64,000 nucleotides of DNA from Catellatospora sp. IY07-71 (GCF_018326265.1 NZ_AP023360.1:3277501-3341500), one strand, 5' to 3'; shown: positions 16,817-25,326, counted from the first letter of the stretch. A program made the numbers and translations. Notes: generated by a model not told the origin, from the sequence alone.

Positions 16817-16884
16817 GCCTGCGTTCCGGACGCGGATGGGGCGTTCGCGCAAGATCGGCGTTCGGGAAGCCGCAGGATGAGGGG

Positions 16885-17562
16885 GTGGGCGGGGCGGTGG
16901 CGGGGGTGGTGCCGTACGCGCTGGGGGTGGCGGCGAGCCCGCTGCCGATCATCGCGGCGATCCTGGTGCTGTTCTCCCGGCGCGCCCGCGTCGCGGGCCC
17001 GGCGTTCCTGGCGGGGGCGCTGGTGGGCGTGATCGCGGTCAGCTCGGCGGTGTACCTGCTCGCCGGGCAGGGCCTCCGGGTCGGGATGGACGGCGGCTCG
17101 GGCACCGTCGCCGGGGTGCTGCGGGTCGTGTTCGGCGTCGGGCTGCTCGCGGCGGCGTACCTGCACGTCGTGCGGCACCGGCGCAGCAACGGGCAGCACG
17201 CGATGCCGAAGTGGATGGCGAGCGCCGACCGTTGGTCCCCGGTCAAGGCCGCCGTCCTGGCGCTGCTGATGTACGGCGTGGACCCGAAGAACCTGGCCCT
17301 GTGCGCCGGTGCCGCGCACGGCCTCGCCGAGGATCCGACCGCCGTCGCGGTGCTGGCGCTGAGCGTGTTCTCGCTGATCTCGTGCCTGCCGGTGATCGTG
17401 CTGGTGGGGCTGTACCTGGCGGGCGGCGAGCGGGCCGCGACCCACCTCGACCGCTGCAAGACCTGGCTGTCCCGCCATCACCTGCTGGTCATGGCGGGCC
17501 TGCTGCTCGTCTTCGGGGTGCTGCTGATCAGCCACGGCGCGCGCACCCTGCTCGGGCGCTGA
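16885..17562 (+). CDS. GAP-family (Sap/LysE-like) membrane protein, copy 1
   Basis: 225 residues, six predicted membrane helices. It matches the GAP/Sap family (PF11139), whose mycobacterial members help move glycopeptidolipid or sulfolipid to the surface. The N-terminal PYALGVAASPLPIIAAILVL is the family signature and MYGVDPKNLALCAGAA the second conserved motif. The GTG at 16885 is preceded by AGGATGAGG. A paralogue at 19396 shares the same two motifs. Substrate unknown; a lipid or polyprenyl conjugate is a family-based guess. Confidence 0.85.
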   Translation: MGGAVAGVVPYALGVAASPLPIIAAILVLFSRRARVAGPAFLAGALVGVIAVSSAVYLLAGQGLRVGMDGGSGTVAGVLRVVFGVGLLAAAYLHVVRHRRSNGQHAMPKWMASADRWSPVKAAVLALLMYGVDPKNLALCAGAAHGLAEDPTAVAVLALSVFSLISCLPVIVLVGLYLAGGERAATHLDRCKTWLSRHHLLVMAGLLLVFGVLLISHGARTLLGR

Positions 17563-17573
17563 GCAGCGGGCGG

Positions 17574-18386
17574 TCAGCCGTAGGCGGCGGCGCGGGCGGC
17601 GAGCGCCTGATACCGCTCGTACCGGAAGCCAGGGCGGAAGCCCTCGGTCCACGGCTTGCGCGGCCCGGCGAAGTGCATGACGCGGGTGTCGTGCGGGGTG
17701 TCCGGGGCCTGTTCCAGCAGGAAGCTGCGCATGTTGTTCCAGCGGTGCGGCAGCCGCAGCCAGCGGCCGTAGGCGACCAGGTTCAGGGCGTCCTGGTCGG
17801 GGAAGCGCAGCCGGTCGGCGTACGCGGCGAGGTAGGCCAGGCACCTGGCGCTGATCCGGTCGCGCCGCCAGACCGGCAGGTTCATCAGCAGCACGCCGGA
17901 GTTGAAGTAGGGCGCGTCCGGGTCGTGCTCGGGCCCGGCGCCGGGCACGCCGCCGTGGGTGGCGAACGTGGCCGTGAACGCGTCGCGTACGGCGGCGAGC
18001 GGGGCGTCGCCGAGGCCGAGCTGCCACAGCGGGGTGAGGTCGCCGCTGACCTGCACGTCGACGTCGAGGTAGAGCAGCCGGGTGACGTCCGGGCCGACCA
18101 GCCCGGGCAGCAGCAGCCGCAGGTACATGCCGGCGCTGACATAGGACAGCCACTCCTCGCCGACGACGGGCAGGGCGCGGAACTCGTCGCCGGTGGTGAG
18201 CAGGCGCAGCCGGCCGCGCCCGGCGAGCTGGCGGCGCAGCGCGGGCTCCCGCTCCTTGGCCACCGCCTCCGTGGTGAGCAGCCAGAACGTCAGGCCGGGG
18301 GAGCCGGGATGGCAGTCGAGCACCGACTCCACCGCGACCTGAACGTGCTCGGCGTATGCCTCGTCGAACGCGAAGGCGATGTCCAT
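17574..18386 (-). CDS. Glycosyltransferase family 8
   Basis: 270 residues. GT8 hallmarks: N-terminal MDIAFAFDEAYAEHVQVAVES, the metal-binding DxD as YLDVDVQ, the PYFNSGVLLMNL motif, and FPDQDALNLV. These retaining transferases use UDP-Glc or UDP-Gal, as in LPS glycosyltransferases and glycogenin. ATG 18386 is preceded by TATGAT at 18404-18399, giving a five-base leader. It lies between two GAP-family genes and beside DUF72; whether it supplies a glycolipid moved by the GAP proteins is speculation. Confidence 0.9.
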   Translation of the reverse strand: MDIAFAFDEAYAEHVQVAVESVLDCHPGSPGLTFWLLTTEAVAKEREPALRRQLAGRGRLRLLTTGDEFRALPVVGEEWLSYVSAGMYLRLLLPGLVGPDVTRLLYLDVDVQVSGDLTPLWQLGLGDAPLAAVRDAFTATFATHGGVPGAGPEHDPDAPYFNSGVLLMNLPVWRRDRISARCLAYLAAYADRLRFPDQDALNLVAYGRWLRLPHRWNNMRSFLLEQAPDTPHDTRVMHFAGPRKPWTEGFRPGFRYERYQALAARAAAYG

Positions 18387-18468
18387 GCACGACTGTCTAT
18401 CATAGAGGTTGCATGATTGCCATCGCGTTCTTGCCGGATTCCTGTCCACAACTTGCAGGCTTCGACGC

Positions 18469-19344
18469 TCACGTCTCGCCGGACAGCAGGTCGACGAGCT
18501 GCGCGGCGTTGCGCTGGGCGTAGTCGGAGTAGCAGTTGTTCATGAGCACGTGCGTCTGCTCGGCGTCGCCGGCCAGCTCGCGCAGCTTCGGCGCCCAGTC
18601 TTTCAGCTCGCGCGGCTTGTACAGGTAGCCGAACTTCTCGTGGATGTCCTTGCTGGTCCACCTGTCGCTGTGCCCGTGGAAGCGCACCGCGGCCAGGTCG
18701 GCGGTCGCCGCGAGCACCGGCGGCACCGAGTTCCTGTACCCCTGCGGCATGTCCACGCAGACGTACGGCACCTTGTGCTTGCGCAGGAACTCCAGCGTCT
18801 CGGCGGCGTTGTCGCCTTTGAACCACGACTCGTGGCGCAGCTCGATGCCCACCCGCAGCGGCGCGCACCGCTCGGCCACCTCCAGCAGGTACTGCTTGTT
18901 GTCGCGGCGGATGGTGAACCACGGCGGGAACTGGAACAGCAGCATGCCGAGCTTGCCCGCCTCGACCAGCGGGTCCAGGGCGGACAGGAAGCGGCTCCAG
19001 ACGTCCTCGTACGCCTGCGGGTCCAGCGCGTCCGGGTACACGTTGCGCTTGTCGGTCTCCGGGCGCAGGTCCTTGGGCAGCGCGCTCACCTTCGTCGGGT
19101 GCCGGGTGAGCATGCTGAACGCCTTGATGTTGAAGGTGAAGTCCTTCGGCGTACGCGCCGCCCACAGCTCCACGGTGCTCTCGCCGGGCACGGCGTAGTA
19201 GGTGGCGTCGACCTCGACCAGCGGGAACCGCGTCGCGTAGTACTTCAGCCGCCGCTCGGGCGTGTTCGCCGACTCCGGGTACCAGCCCGACGCCAGCAGG
19301 GTGCTGTCGGTCCACGACGCCGTACCCACCAGGATCTCGCCCAT
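18469..19344 (-). CDS. DUF72-family (YecE-like) protein
   Basis: 291 residues of the DUF72 TIM-barrel family. Characteristic pieces: GEILVGTASWTDSTLL at the start, YATRFPLVEVDATYYAVP, FTFNIKAFSMLTRHPT, LLFQFPPWF and the C-terminal VLMNNCYSDYAQRNA. Length fits the family. Its biochemical role is not established; the fold suggests a metal-dependent hydrolase or isomerase. It divergently faces the second GAP gene across 51 bp and reads toward GT8 with an 82-bp gap, so it could be cotranscribed with it. Confidence 0.9.
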   Translation of the reverse strand: MGEILVGTASWTDSTLLASGWYPESANTPERRLKYYATRFPLVEVDATYYAVPGESTVELWAARTPKDFTFNIKAFSMLTRHPTKVSALPKDLRPETDKRNVYPDALDPQAYEDVWSRFLSALDPLVEAGKLGMLLFQFPPWFTIRRDNKQYLLEVAERCAPLRVGIELRHESWFKGDNAAETLEFLRKHKVPYVCVDMPQGYRNSVPPVLAATADLAAVRFHGHSDRWTSKDIHEKFGYLYKPRELKDWAPKLRELAGDAEQTHVLMNNCYSDYAQRNAAQLVDLLSGET

Positions 19345-19395
19345 ACCTGGGCGTTTACCCCGAACGAGCTGGTTCCACGCCATACGCTGCTTGCC

Positions 19396-20073
19396 ATGGG
19401 CGAGGTGATCGGGGAACTGCTGCCGCTGGCGCTCGGGGTGGCGATCAGCCCGATTCCGATCATCGCGGTCATCATCATGCTGCTCGCCCCGCGCGCCGGT
19501 GCCGCCGCGGCGGGCTTCCTGCTCGGCTGGGTCATCGGCATCATGCTCGCCGTGCTCGTCTTCATGGCGCTGGCCGGCCGCACCGGCATCGGCTCCGGCG
19601 GCGAGCCGACCACCACCGCCTCGGTGATCAAGCTGGTGCTTGGTCTGCTGCTGCTGGGCCTTGCCGTCTGGCAGTGGCGCAGCCGGCCCAAGCCCGGCGA
19701 GCAGCCGAAGATGCCCGCGTGGCTCGCGGCCGTCGACAAGATCACCACTGGTAAGGCGATCGGGCTCGGTTTCCTGCTCTCCGCCGCCAATGTGAAGAAC
19801 CTGCCCCTGCTGGCCGCCGCCGGGCTCATCGTCGGCACCGCCGGGCTGAGCGCGGGCGGGGCCGCGCTCGCGGTGCTGATCTTCGCGGTGATCGCGGTGA
19901 GCACGGTCGCCATCCCGGTCATCGGCTACGAGTTCGCCCGCGATCGGATGGGCCCCTGGCTGGAACGGCTGCGCGCTTGGCTGGCCGAGCACAACGCCGC
20001 CGTCATGACCGTCCTGCTCGCCGTCATCGGCGCCGTCCTCCTCGGCAAGGGCCTAGGCGGCCTCTGGCACTGA
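19396..20073 (+). CDS. GAP-family (Sap/LysE-like) membrane protein, copy 2
   Basis: 225 residues with six membrane helices. It shares with the protein at 16885 the N-terminal LPLALGVAISPIPIIAVIIM, the cytoplasmic loop with MPAWLAAVDKIT, and the AANVKNLPLLAAAG motif, so the two are paralogues of equal length. TACGCT sits seven bases before the ATG, implying a leaderless transcript. The divergent DUF72 gene shares the intergenic region. Confidence 0.85.
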   Translation: MGEVIGELLPLALGVAISPIPIIAVIIMLLAPRAGAAAAGFLLGWVIGIMLAVLVFMALAGRTGIGSGGEPTTTASVIKLVLGLLLLGLAVWQWRSRPKPGEQPKMPAWLAAVDKITTGKAIGLGFLLSAANVKNLPLLAAAGLIVGTAGLSAGGAALAVLIFAVIAVSTVAIPVIGYEFARDRMGPWLERLRAWLAEHNAAVMTVLLAVIGAVLLGKGLGGLWH

Positions 20074-20164
20074 CCCGGCCACCCCGCCCGCTCCGCCCAC
20101 CCCGCCCGGCCCGCTCCGCCCACCCGGCCCGCGTGCCTGGCCCGGCCCACCGCGCCCGCCCGCC

Positions 20165-20230
20165 GATGATCGGCGTCTCGTGTCGAAACCTGTGGTCCAA
20201 CTGCACTTTCCGACACGAGACCGCGATCAT
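20165..20230. repeat. Dispersed repeat family 2, copy A
   Basis: About 66 bp bounded by GATGATCGGCGTCTCGTGTC and GACACGAGACCGCGATCAT, forming an inverted repeat of about 17 bp around a 27-bp centre. The gap 20074-20388 holds only this copy and copy B plus C-rich filler; I see no gene there. Confidence 0.8.
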
Positions 20231-20268
20231 GCGGCGGGTCCTTCCACCTTGCGCCGGGTGGGACCGCG

Positions 20269-20334
20269 GATGATCGGCGTCTCGTGTCAGAACCTGTGGC
20301 CCAGCTGCACTTTGTGACACGAGACGGCGATCTT
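20269..20334. repeat. Dispersed repeat family 2, copy B
   Basis: Same orientation as copy A, 38 bp downstream of it; the centre (AGAACCTGTGGCCCAGCTGC) differs from copy A at several bases while the CTCGTGTC/GACACGAG arms are kept. Ends GACGGCGATCTT. Confidence 0.8.
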
Positions 20335-20388
20335 GGCACCGCGGCGCGGCGCGGCGCGGGACGGGGCTGGGTGGGGCGGGGCGGGGGG

Positions 20389-21900
20389 TCAGGAGTCGGT
20401 GAGGCGGGGGAACAGGGGGGTGGGTGGGGGCAGGGTGCCGTCGGGGCCGGGGGTGCACTGGGTGGTGACCAGGGCGGATGCGCCGGGCAGGAACGGGGCC
20501 AGCAGGTCGCCCACCGCTCGGCAGGCGGTCAGCAGGGCGGCCAGCGCGCCGTCGAGGCGTACCCCGGCGTCGGGGTCGCCGGACCGTTCCGCCTTCGCCT
20601 GCTCCCACGGCCGCGTCTGCTCGACGAACCGGTTCGCCTCCTCGACCACCGCCCACACCGCCGCCGCGGCCCGGCGGAAGTCGAAGTCGTCCAGCCCGGC
20701 CGCGATCGTCCACGGCGCCTCCGCGACGGCCTCCACCAGCTCCTTCGCCTCGGCCACCGGCGTGGCGTCGGCGGGGACCCGCCCGGCCCGGTAGCGGTGG
20801 ACCATGGTGACCACCCGGTTGACCAGGTTGCCCGCGCCCCCCGCCAGGTCCGCGTCGGCGCGCTCGATCAGCCGCTCCACCGTTAAGTCGGCGTCGCCGA
20901 CCCGGGGCACCTCGCGCAGCAGCCAGCACCGCACCGCGTCGGTGCCGTAGCGCCCGGCGAGCGCGACGGGGTCCACCGGCGTACCCGATGATTTGCTGAT
21001 CTTCTGCCCGCCGGCGGTGAGGTAGTCGTGGATCAGGATGTCGGTGGGCAGCGGCAGCCCGGCGGACAGCAGGATCGCGGGCCAGTAGACGGCGTGGAAG
21101 CGCAGCACGCCCTTGCCGATCACGTGGACGCGCCGGTCGGCCTGCTCCCACCAGGTGCGGTAGGCGTCGCCGCCGGTGCCGTACCCGAGGGCGGTGAGGT
21201 AGTTGCCCAGGGCGTCCCACCACACGTAGATGACCTGGCCGGGGTCCTCCGGCACGGTGATGCCCCAGCCGCGGGCGCGGGCCTGCGAGCGGGAGACGGA
21301 GAAGTCGCGCAGCCCGGCGTCGATGAAGGCGAGCACCTCGTTGCGGCGCGACTCGGGTTCGATGCGCAGCCGCCCGCCGGTGATCGCCTCGCGCAGCGGC
21401 GCGGCGTAGCGGGACAGCCGGAAGAACCAGTTGTGCTCGGTGATGCGCTGCGGCGCGGTGCGGTGCTCGGGACAGTGCCCGGCACCGTCCAGCTCGTCCG
21501 GGGTCAGGTAGTGCTCGCAGCCGACGCAGTACAGGCCCTCGTAGGTGTCCTGGTAGAGGTCGTCGGCGCAGGCGCGCCAGAGCGCCTCGACGCCGGGCCG
21601 GTGGCGCGGGTCGCGGCTGGTGCGGATGAAGTCGTCGTACGACAGCGCGAGCGGCTCGCGCAGCGCGGCGAAGCGGGCCGCGTTCGCGTCGACGAAGTCC
21701 TGCACGGGCAGCCCGGCCTGCTCGGCGGCGAGCACGTTCTTGAGCGAGTTGTCGTCGGTGCCGGTGAGCAGCCTGACCTGGTGCCCGCGGGCGCGGTGGT
21801 GCCGGGCGAGCACGTCGGCCTGCACCGCCTCCAGCGCGAAGCCGAGGTGCGGGGCGGCGTTGACGTACGGGATCGTGGTCGTGAGGTAGACGCGGGTCAT
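20389..21900 (-). CDS. metG: Methionyl-tRNA synthetase-like class I aaRS (variant HIGH motif)
   Basis: 503 residues, MetRS architecture: Rossmann fold with connective-peptide zinc knuckle (CVGC and CPEH), KISKS at 300-304 and a C-terminal anticodon-binding helical bundle. Two active-site features differ from the usual enzyme: the first signature is HLGF (18-21) rather than HLGH/HIGH, and the methionine-pocket strand reads TGTDDNS where bacterial enzymes have TGTDEHG. It could be a second, inhibitor-insensitive MetRS or a paralogue with altered substrate. GGAGG six bases before the ATG fixes the start. The 5' region carries two mutually exclusive hairpins and a micro-ORF. Confidence 0.85.
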   Translation of the reverse strand: MTRVYLTTTIPYVNAAPHLGFALEAVQADVLARHHRARGHQVRLLTGTDDNSLKNVLAAEQAGLPVQDFVDANAARFAALREPLALSYDDFIRTSRDPRHRPGVEALWRACADDLYQDTYEGLYCVGCEHYLTPDELDGAGHCPEHRTAPQRITEHNWFFRLSRYAAPLREAITGGRLRIEPESRRNEVLAFIDAGLRDFSVSRSQARARGWGITVPEDPGQVIYVWWDALGNYLTALGYGTGGDAYRTWWEQADRRVHVIGKGVLRFHAVYWPAILLSAGLPLPTDILIHDYLTAGGQKISKSSGTPVDPVALAGRYGTDAVRCWLLREVPRVGDADLTVERLIERADADLAGGAGNLVNRVVTMVHRYRAGRVPADATPVAEAKELVEAVAEAPWTIAAGLDDFDFRRAAAAVWAVVEEANRFVEQTRPWEQAKAERSGDPDAGVRLDGALAALLTACRAVGDLLAPFLPGASALVTTQCTPGPDGTLPPPTPLFPRLTDS

Positions 21901-21946
21901 GGGTGCCTCCTGCTGGAATCCAAGCCGGAGCGTCGACCCGTCGCCG

Positions 21947-22047
21947 AGGCCCCGGACGCGGGGCCTGGCGTGTGTACGCGCGTGTCAGCAGCCCCGGGAG
22001 CGGGGCATCATCACCTGACACGACGAGAAGATCACGGGGTCACGGTA
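21947..22047 (-). promoter_or_regulatory. Structured leader of the metG-like gene (attenuator or riboswitch candidate)
   Basis: Read on the minus strand: TACCGT (22047-22042) is a likely -10. The first hairpin has an 8-bp outer stem CGUGUCAG/CUGACACG (22022-22015 with 21988-21981) and a 6-bp inner stem GCCCCG/CGGGGC, with the bulge GUGAUGAU between. The second hairpin is AGGCCCCG-CGUC-CGGGGCCU (21966-21947). CGGGGC of the first can instead pair with GCCCCG of the second, so the two can exclude each other. A nine-codon frame, MMPRSRGC and stop, lies within the first hairpin. Confidence 0.5.
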
Positions 22048-22186
22048 GCACCGGCCGTCACGCACGGGCGACGCGTTTGCGGCGGCGGCGGGTCGGGTCG
22101 ATGACAGCGGCGGGTGCGCACAGGCGCCGACCTGCCCGTTCGCCGGGTTTTCGAAAATCGACATGTTCCACTTGATGGGCAGCGCT

Positions 22187-22214
22187 TGAAAGCGCTCTCT
22201 GCAGCTTTCAGGAT
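22187..22214 (+). promoter_or_regulatory. LacI-type operator with candidate promoter before the GT2 gene
   Basis: TGAAAGCGCTCTCT (22187-22200) differs by one base from TGAGAGCGCTCTCT at 29721 near the GH81 gene. A possible promoter overlaps it: TTGAAA 22186-22191, 17-bp spacer, CAGGAT 22209-22214. Confidence 0.5.
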
Positions 22215-22260
22215 CGTGCGGTAGTCCCTGGACGCGGCCCCGCCGCTGGAACGGAGGGCC

Positions 22261-23571
22261 ATGTCCCCGCGCCTGAGCGTGCTCATCCCGACCTTCGGCG
22301 ACGCGCACACGCTCGCGCTGACCCTGGCCGCGCTGTGCCGGCAGACGCTCGACCCGGCGCTGTTCGAGGTCGTGGTGGTCAACGACGGCTCGGATCCGGC
22401 GCCCTACGCGGAGCTGACCGGCGCGGCGTACCCGTTCGCGTTCCGGTTCGACAGCCTGCCGGAGAACCGGGGGCGGTCCGCCGCGCGCAACCGGGCGGTG
22501 GCGCTGGCCGCGGGCGAGCTGGTCTGCTTCCTCGACAGCGACGTGCTGGCCGAGCCCCGGCTGCTGGAACGGCACCTGGCCTTCCACGACGGGCGCGACG
22601 GCCCGGTGGTGCTGATCGGCAAGCGGTACGAGGGGGACTGGGCGGTGCTGGCCGCCGCGCTGGACGGCGCGCCGCTCACGCACGAGCTGGCCGGGCCGCG
22701 GCACGAGGACTTCCGGTTCCGGGTGCCGGGCCGGGACGAGTCGCCGCAGGAGTGGCTGGCGGGCGCGCCGTGGGTGTTCGCGCTGACCAACAACGTGTCG
22801 CTGCCCCGGCAGACGGTGCTGGACGCGGGCGGGTTCGACGAGGCGTACGGCACGCGCTGGGGCTTCGAGGACACCGACCTGGCGCTGCGGGTGCACCGGG
22901 TGCTCGGCGACGCGGCGTTCGGGTACGACCCGCTCGCGGCCGGGTTCCACGTGCCCGCCGTACGTGACCTGGCCAACCTGCAGCAGGACTACGGCGTCAA
23001 CCTGGAGCTGTTCCGGGACCGGCACCGCTGCCTGGACGCGGAGCTGGTGGACCTGCCCGCGCCGACCGAGGTCACCCGCAAGATCCGGCACTACCGGCAG
23101 GCGCTGGCCGCCTGCGCCGAGCACGGGGTGGGGCGGCTGGCCGAGGTGTGGCCGGTGCTCGGCGCCGAGTTCGGCGGCCGGGCGGTGCTGTGGCAGGCGT
23201 TCGGCACCGACGAGGTGCCGCTGGGGGAGCGCGCGGTCACCCACGACCACGGGCGGCCGCTGTCCGACAGCAATCTGCACCTGCTGGGGACGTGGTCGCC
23301 GTATCCCGACGGCGCGTTCGAGGCCGTGGTGAGCGTGGACGTGTGGCGGCTGTACGAGCAGCGCGAGCTGTCCCGGCTGCTGCGGCTGGGGCTGCGCCAG
23401 GCGGGGGAGGTGGTGCTCGTTTACATGCACGGACCGGCGGTCAAGGCGCTGCCCGCGGACCTGCCGGTGCTGACCGGCCCGGACTTCTTCGCCTCGCTGC
23501 TGCGCCGCCGCTACCCGCAGACCCGCACCGAGCACTTCGGAGAGATCACATTGTTCCGGATCACAGCGTAA
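22261..23571 (+). CDS. Glycosyltransferase family 2 with methyltransferase-like tail
   Basis: 436 residues. Residues 1-270 are a GT2 (GT-A) domain: LSVLIPTFGDAHTLALTL, VVVVNDGSD, the nucleotide-sugar DxD as FLDSDVLAEPR, and the acceptor-side WGFEDTDLALR. The last 160 residues (LHLLGTWSPYPDGAFEAVVSVDVWRLYEQREL onward) resemble the second half of a Rossmann methyltransferase without the SAM-binding glycine motif. GGAGG lies just upstream of the ATG. It is divergent from the metG-like gene. A LacI-type box 60 bp upstream suggests co-control with the GH81 glucanase. Confidence 0.85.
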   Translation: MSPRLSVLIPTFGDAHTLALTLAALCRQTLDPALFEVVVVNDGSDPAPYAELTGAAYPFAFRFDSLPENRGRSAARNRAVALAAGELVCFLDSDVLAEPRLLERHLAFHDGRDGPVVLIGKRYEGDWAVLAAALDGAPLTHELAGPRHEDFRFRVPGRDESPQEWLAGAPWVFALTNNVSLPRQTVLDAGGFDEAYGTRWGFEDTDLALRVHRVLGDAAFGYDPLAAGFHVPAVRDLANLQQDYGVNLELFRDRHRCLDAELVDLPAPTEVTRKIRHYRQALAACAEHGVGRLAEVWPVLGAEFGGRAVLWQAFGTDEVPLGERAVTHDHGRPLSDSNLHLLGTWSPYPDGAFEAVVSVDVWRLYEQRELSRLLRLGLRQAGEVVLVYMHGPAVKALPADLPVLTGPDFFASLLRRRYPQTRTEHFGEITLFRITA

Positions 23572-23620
23572 GGAAGGGCACCTTCTTAACGCTATGCGTA
23601 GTAGAAGGTGCCCTTCTTAA
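23571..23620. repeat. Palindromic repeat family 1, inverted pair
   Basis: AGGAAGGGCACCTTCTTAAC (23571-23590) and its inverted counterpart GTAGAAGGTGCCCTTCTTAA (ending about 23620) around GCTATGC. It starts at the last base of the GT2 stop and ends 22 bp before the convergent gene's stop. Confidence 0.85.
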
Positions 23621-23641
23621 CTCTCCGCTGGTCCCAGCGCA

Positions 23642-24256
23642 CTAGTCGCGCGTCTCGACCTCGGCGCGCAGGCCGGCGAACTCCGCCCGAGCCTGTGCGA
23701 GCGTCGCGTAGTACCACTCGAACATGCCGTTGCTGCCGGTGCTCGCCCAAGCGCACAGCACCGTCTCCTCGGTGGCTCTGCGCGCCCGCCCGCACGACGC
23801 CACCCCGCCCAGCGGGCCGGGGTCGACCATCGTGAACGTGTCCAGGTGGTAGCCCTGCGACCGCGCAGACTCGAGTAGACCGTCCAGTGCCCGGTCCGGT
23901 GACTCGATCGCACCACCGGCGGCGAACACCATCACCTCGTCGCCGTACACCTCCATCACGACGGAGTTCGCGCCGTCGCTGAGGATGCCGTGGATGAACT
24001 CCAGGTTGGACTTCACCCACTCGTCGTCGGTGGTCCGAGGCCGCCCGCCCAGCGTGTCCGGGGCCTGCACCGTGGACGGCGGCGGGGGCTCGGGTACGGC
24101 GGCCAGATCCCGGATGAAGCCGACCGCCGCGGCGGCGAGCGCCAGGCCGAGCACGGCGAGGAAGACGCGGGACCCGATACGGCGGGGCGGCGGGATGTCA
24201 CGGTATTCCCGCGACGGCGGCGACACCGCCAGGTCGGTCGGGACAGGGGCGAGCAC
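23642..24256 (-). CDS. Membrane-anchored protein of unknown function
   Basis: 204 residues: a cytoplasmic Pro/Arg-rich N-terminus, one membrane helix (RVFLAVLGLALAAAAVGFI, about 27-45), a Pro-rich linker, and an outer domain of about 130 residues with two cysteines (VASCGRARR, VLCAWAS). No family recognised. The GTG at 24256 has AAGGAG seven bases upstream; the in-frame GTG at 24262 is too close to that site. It lies just downstream of the LppX-like lipoprotein gene on the same strand. Confidence 0.65.
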   Translation of the reverse strand: MLAPVPTDLAVSPPSREYRDIPPPRRIGSRVFLAVLGLALAAAAVGFIRDLAAVPEPPPPSTVQAPDTLGGRPRTTDDEWVKSNLEFIHGILSDGANSVVMEVYGDEVMVFAAGGAIESPDRALDGLLESARSQGYHLDTFTMVDPGPLGGVASCGRARRATEETVLCAWASTGSNGMFEWYYATLAQARAEFAGLRAEVETRD

Positions 24257-24343
24257 GGGCACTCCTTGGGGCGGCTGTCTACCGGGCGAGGACCACGGAT
24301 GGGCGCTGGGCGGTGGAACGTAACCACCGCTCAGCGCGACGGA

Positions 24344-25108
24344 TCAGAGCCGGGCCAGCGCTGCGGCGTCCATTTCGACGATCTTGCCGGTCGGCGGCTT
24401 GAGGGCGATCGGCTCCCCGTAGCCGGTGTACTCCACCACCAGCACCCCGCCGTCGGCCCGCAGCCGCAGCACGTAGCGCAGGTCGATCTCCAGGCGGGCC
24501 AGCCGGCCCTGGGCGTCGAGCGCGGCCCGGAACGGCACCTGCTTGAGCTGCGCGGCGGCCGTGGCGGGCAGGCCCGTGCCCAGCAGCGACGACGTCGTCA
24601 TGTCCAGCTTGCCGACGAGCATCCCGTCCCCGCTGCGGCCCACGTCGAACGCGGCGCGCAGCAGCTTCTCGCTGGCGGACGGGTCGGTCAGCGACCGCCG
24701 CAGCGGCCCGTCCGCGCTGACCTCGTCGACGTTCGCGTGCTGCCACGCGTCGCGGGTCGCCCCGCTCTGCCGGATCCAGAGGTCGTCGCCGATGCGGATC
24801 AGTTCGGCGGCGGCCAGCCTGCCGTCCGCGGTGATCGCGGAGGTGACGGTGGCGTCGCCGGAGACGCCGTCGAACCGGCCGGTGATGCCGACCTGCAGCG
24901 GGCCGGTCATCTTGCCGGTGAAGGACACGGTGCCGGTGCGGAATCCGTCGAGGGCGGCCGTGAGCTGGTCCGTGGCTGCCGGCGCGGACGAGGGTGACGT
25001 GCTGGGCACCGCCGCGGGGGCGGGCGCGGGATCACCGGTGCATCCGGCGGCCGCGGCCGCCAGCGAGATGACCCCGATCGCCGTCACCAGGCGCCGTCTG
25101 ATGCTCAT
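24344..25108 (-). CDS. Lipoprotein, LppX/LprG-like
   Basis: 254 residues with a lipoprotein signal peptide ending AAAAAGC (Cys about residue 22), then an Ala/Pro/Ser linker and a domain resembling the mycobacterial LppX/LprAFG fold: tests of the type VSFTGKMTGPLQVGITGRFD, DLWIRQSG, KQVPFRAALDAQGRLARLEIDL. That fold has a hydrophobic cavity that carries lipids or lipoglycans across the periplasm. AGAGGAG lies upstream of ATG 25108. Divergent from a secreted protein gene. Confidence 0.75.
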   Translation of the reverse strand: MSIRRRLVTAIGVISLAAAAAGCTGDPAPAPAAVPSTSPSSAPAATDQLTAALDGFRTGTVSFTGKMTGPLQVGITGRFDGVSGDATVTSAITADGRLAAAELIRIGDDLWIRQSGATRDAWQHANVDEVSADGPLRRSLTDPSASEKLLRAAFDVGRSGDGMLVGKLDMTTSSLLGTGLPATAAAQLKQVPFRAALDAQGRLARLEIDLRYVLRLRADGGVLVVEYTGYGEPIALKPPTGKIVEMDAAALARL

Positions 25109-25326
25109 GTTGCTCCTCTGCGAAGCGTCAAGGTTCGGGGAGCGTACCGGGATCGCGCTGTCCGCCCGCCGCCGGGCGGCCACCGCGCGGGTCCCCGGCG
25201 ATCTCGGGCCGCGCGCCGTGCCCGGCTGCTGTCGGGTAGGCGCGCAGGCCGTGCCCGTGCCCGGGACGGCCGCCTACCGTGAGGCCCCGCGGCCGCAGCA
25301 GGCCGCCCGAGCACCCGAGGTGCGCC

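Noticed and set aside
14980-18390. Very long open frame on the minus strand (more than 1,100 codons)
   Set aside because: It runs antisense through the signal-peptide/LTD-DUF11-RTX gene and the GAP gene; its product is low-complexity Arg/Ala/Gly/His, the usual GC-bias artefact.
21901-22060. T-box riboswitch before the MetRS-like gene
   Set aside because: No T-box core sequence or specifier-loop pattern could be found; only two GC hairpins and a micro-ORF.
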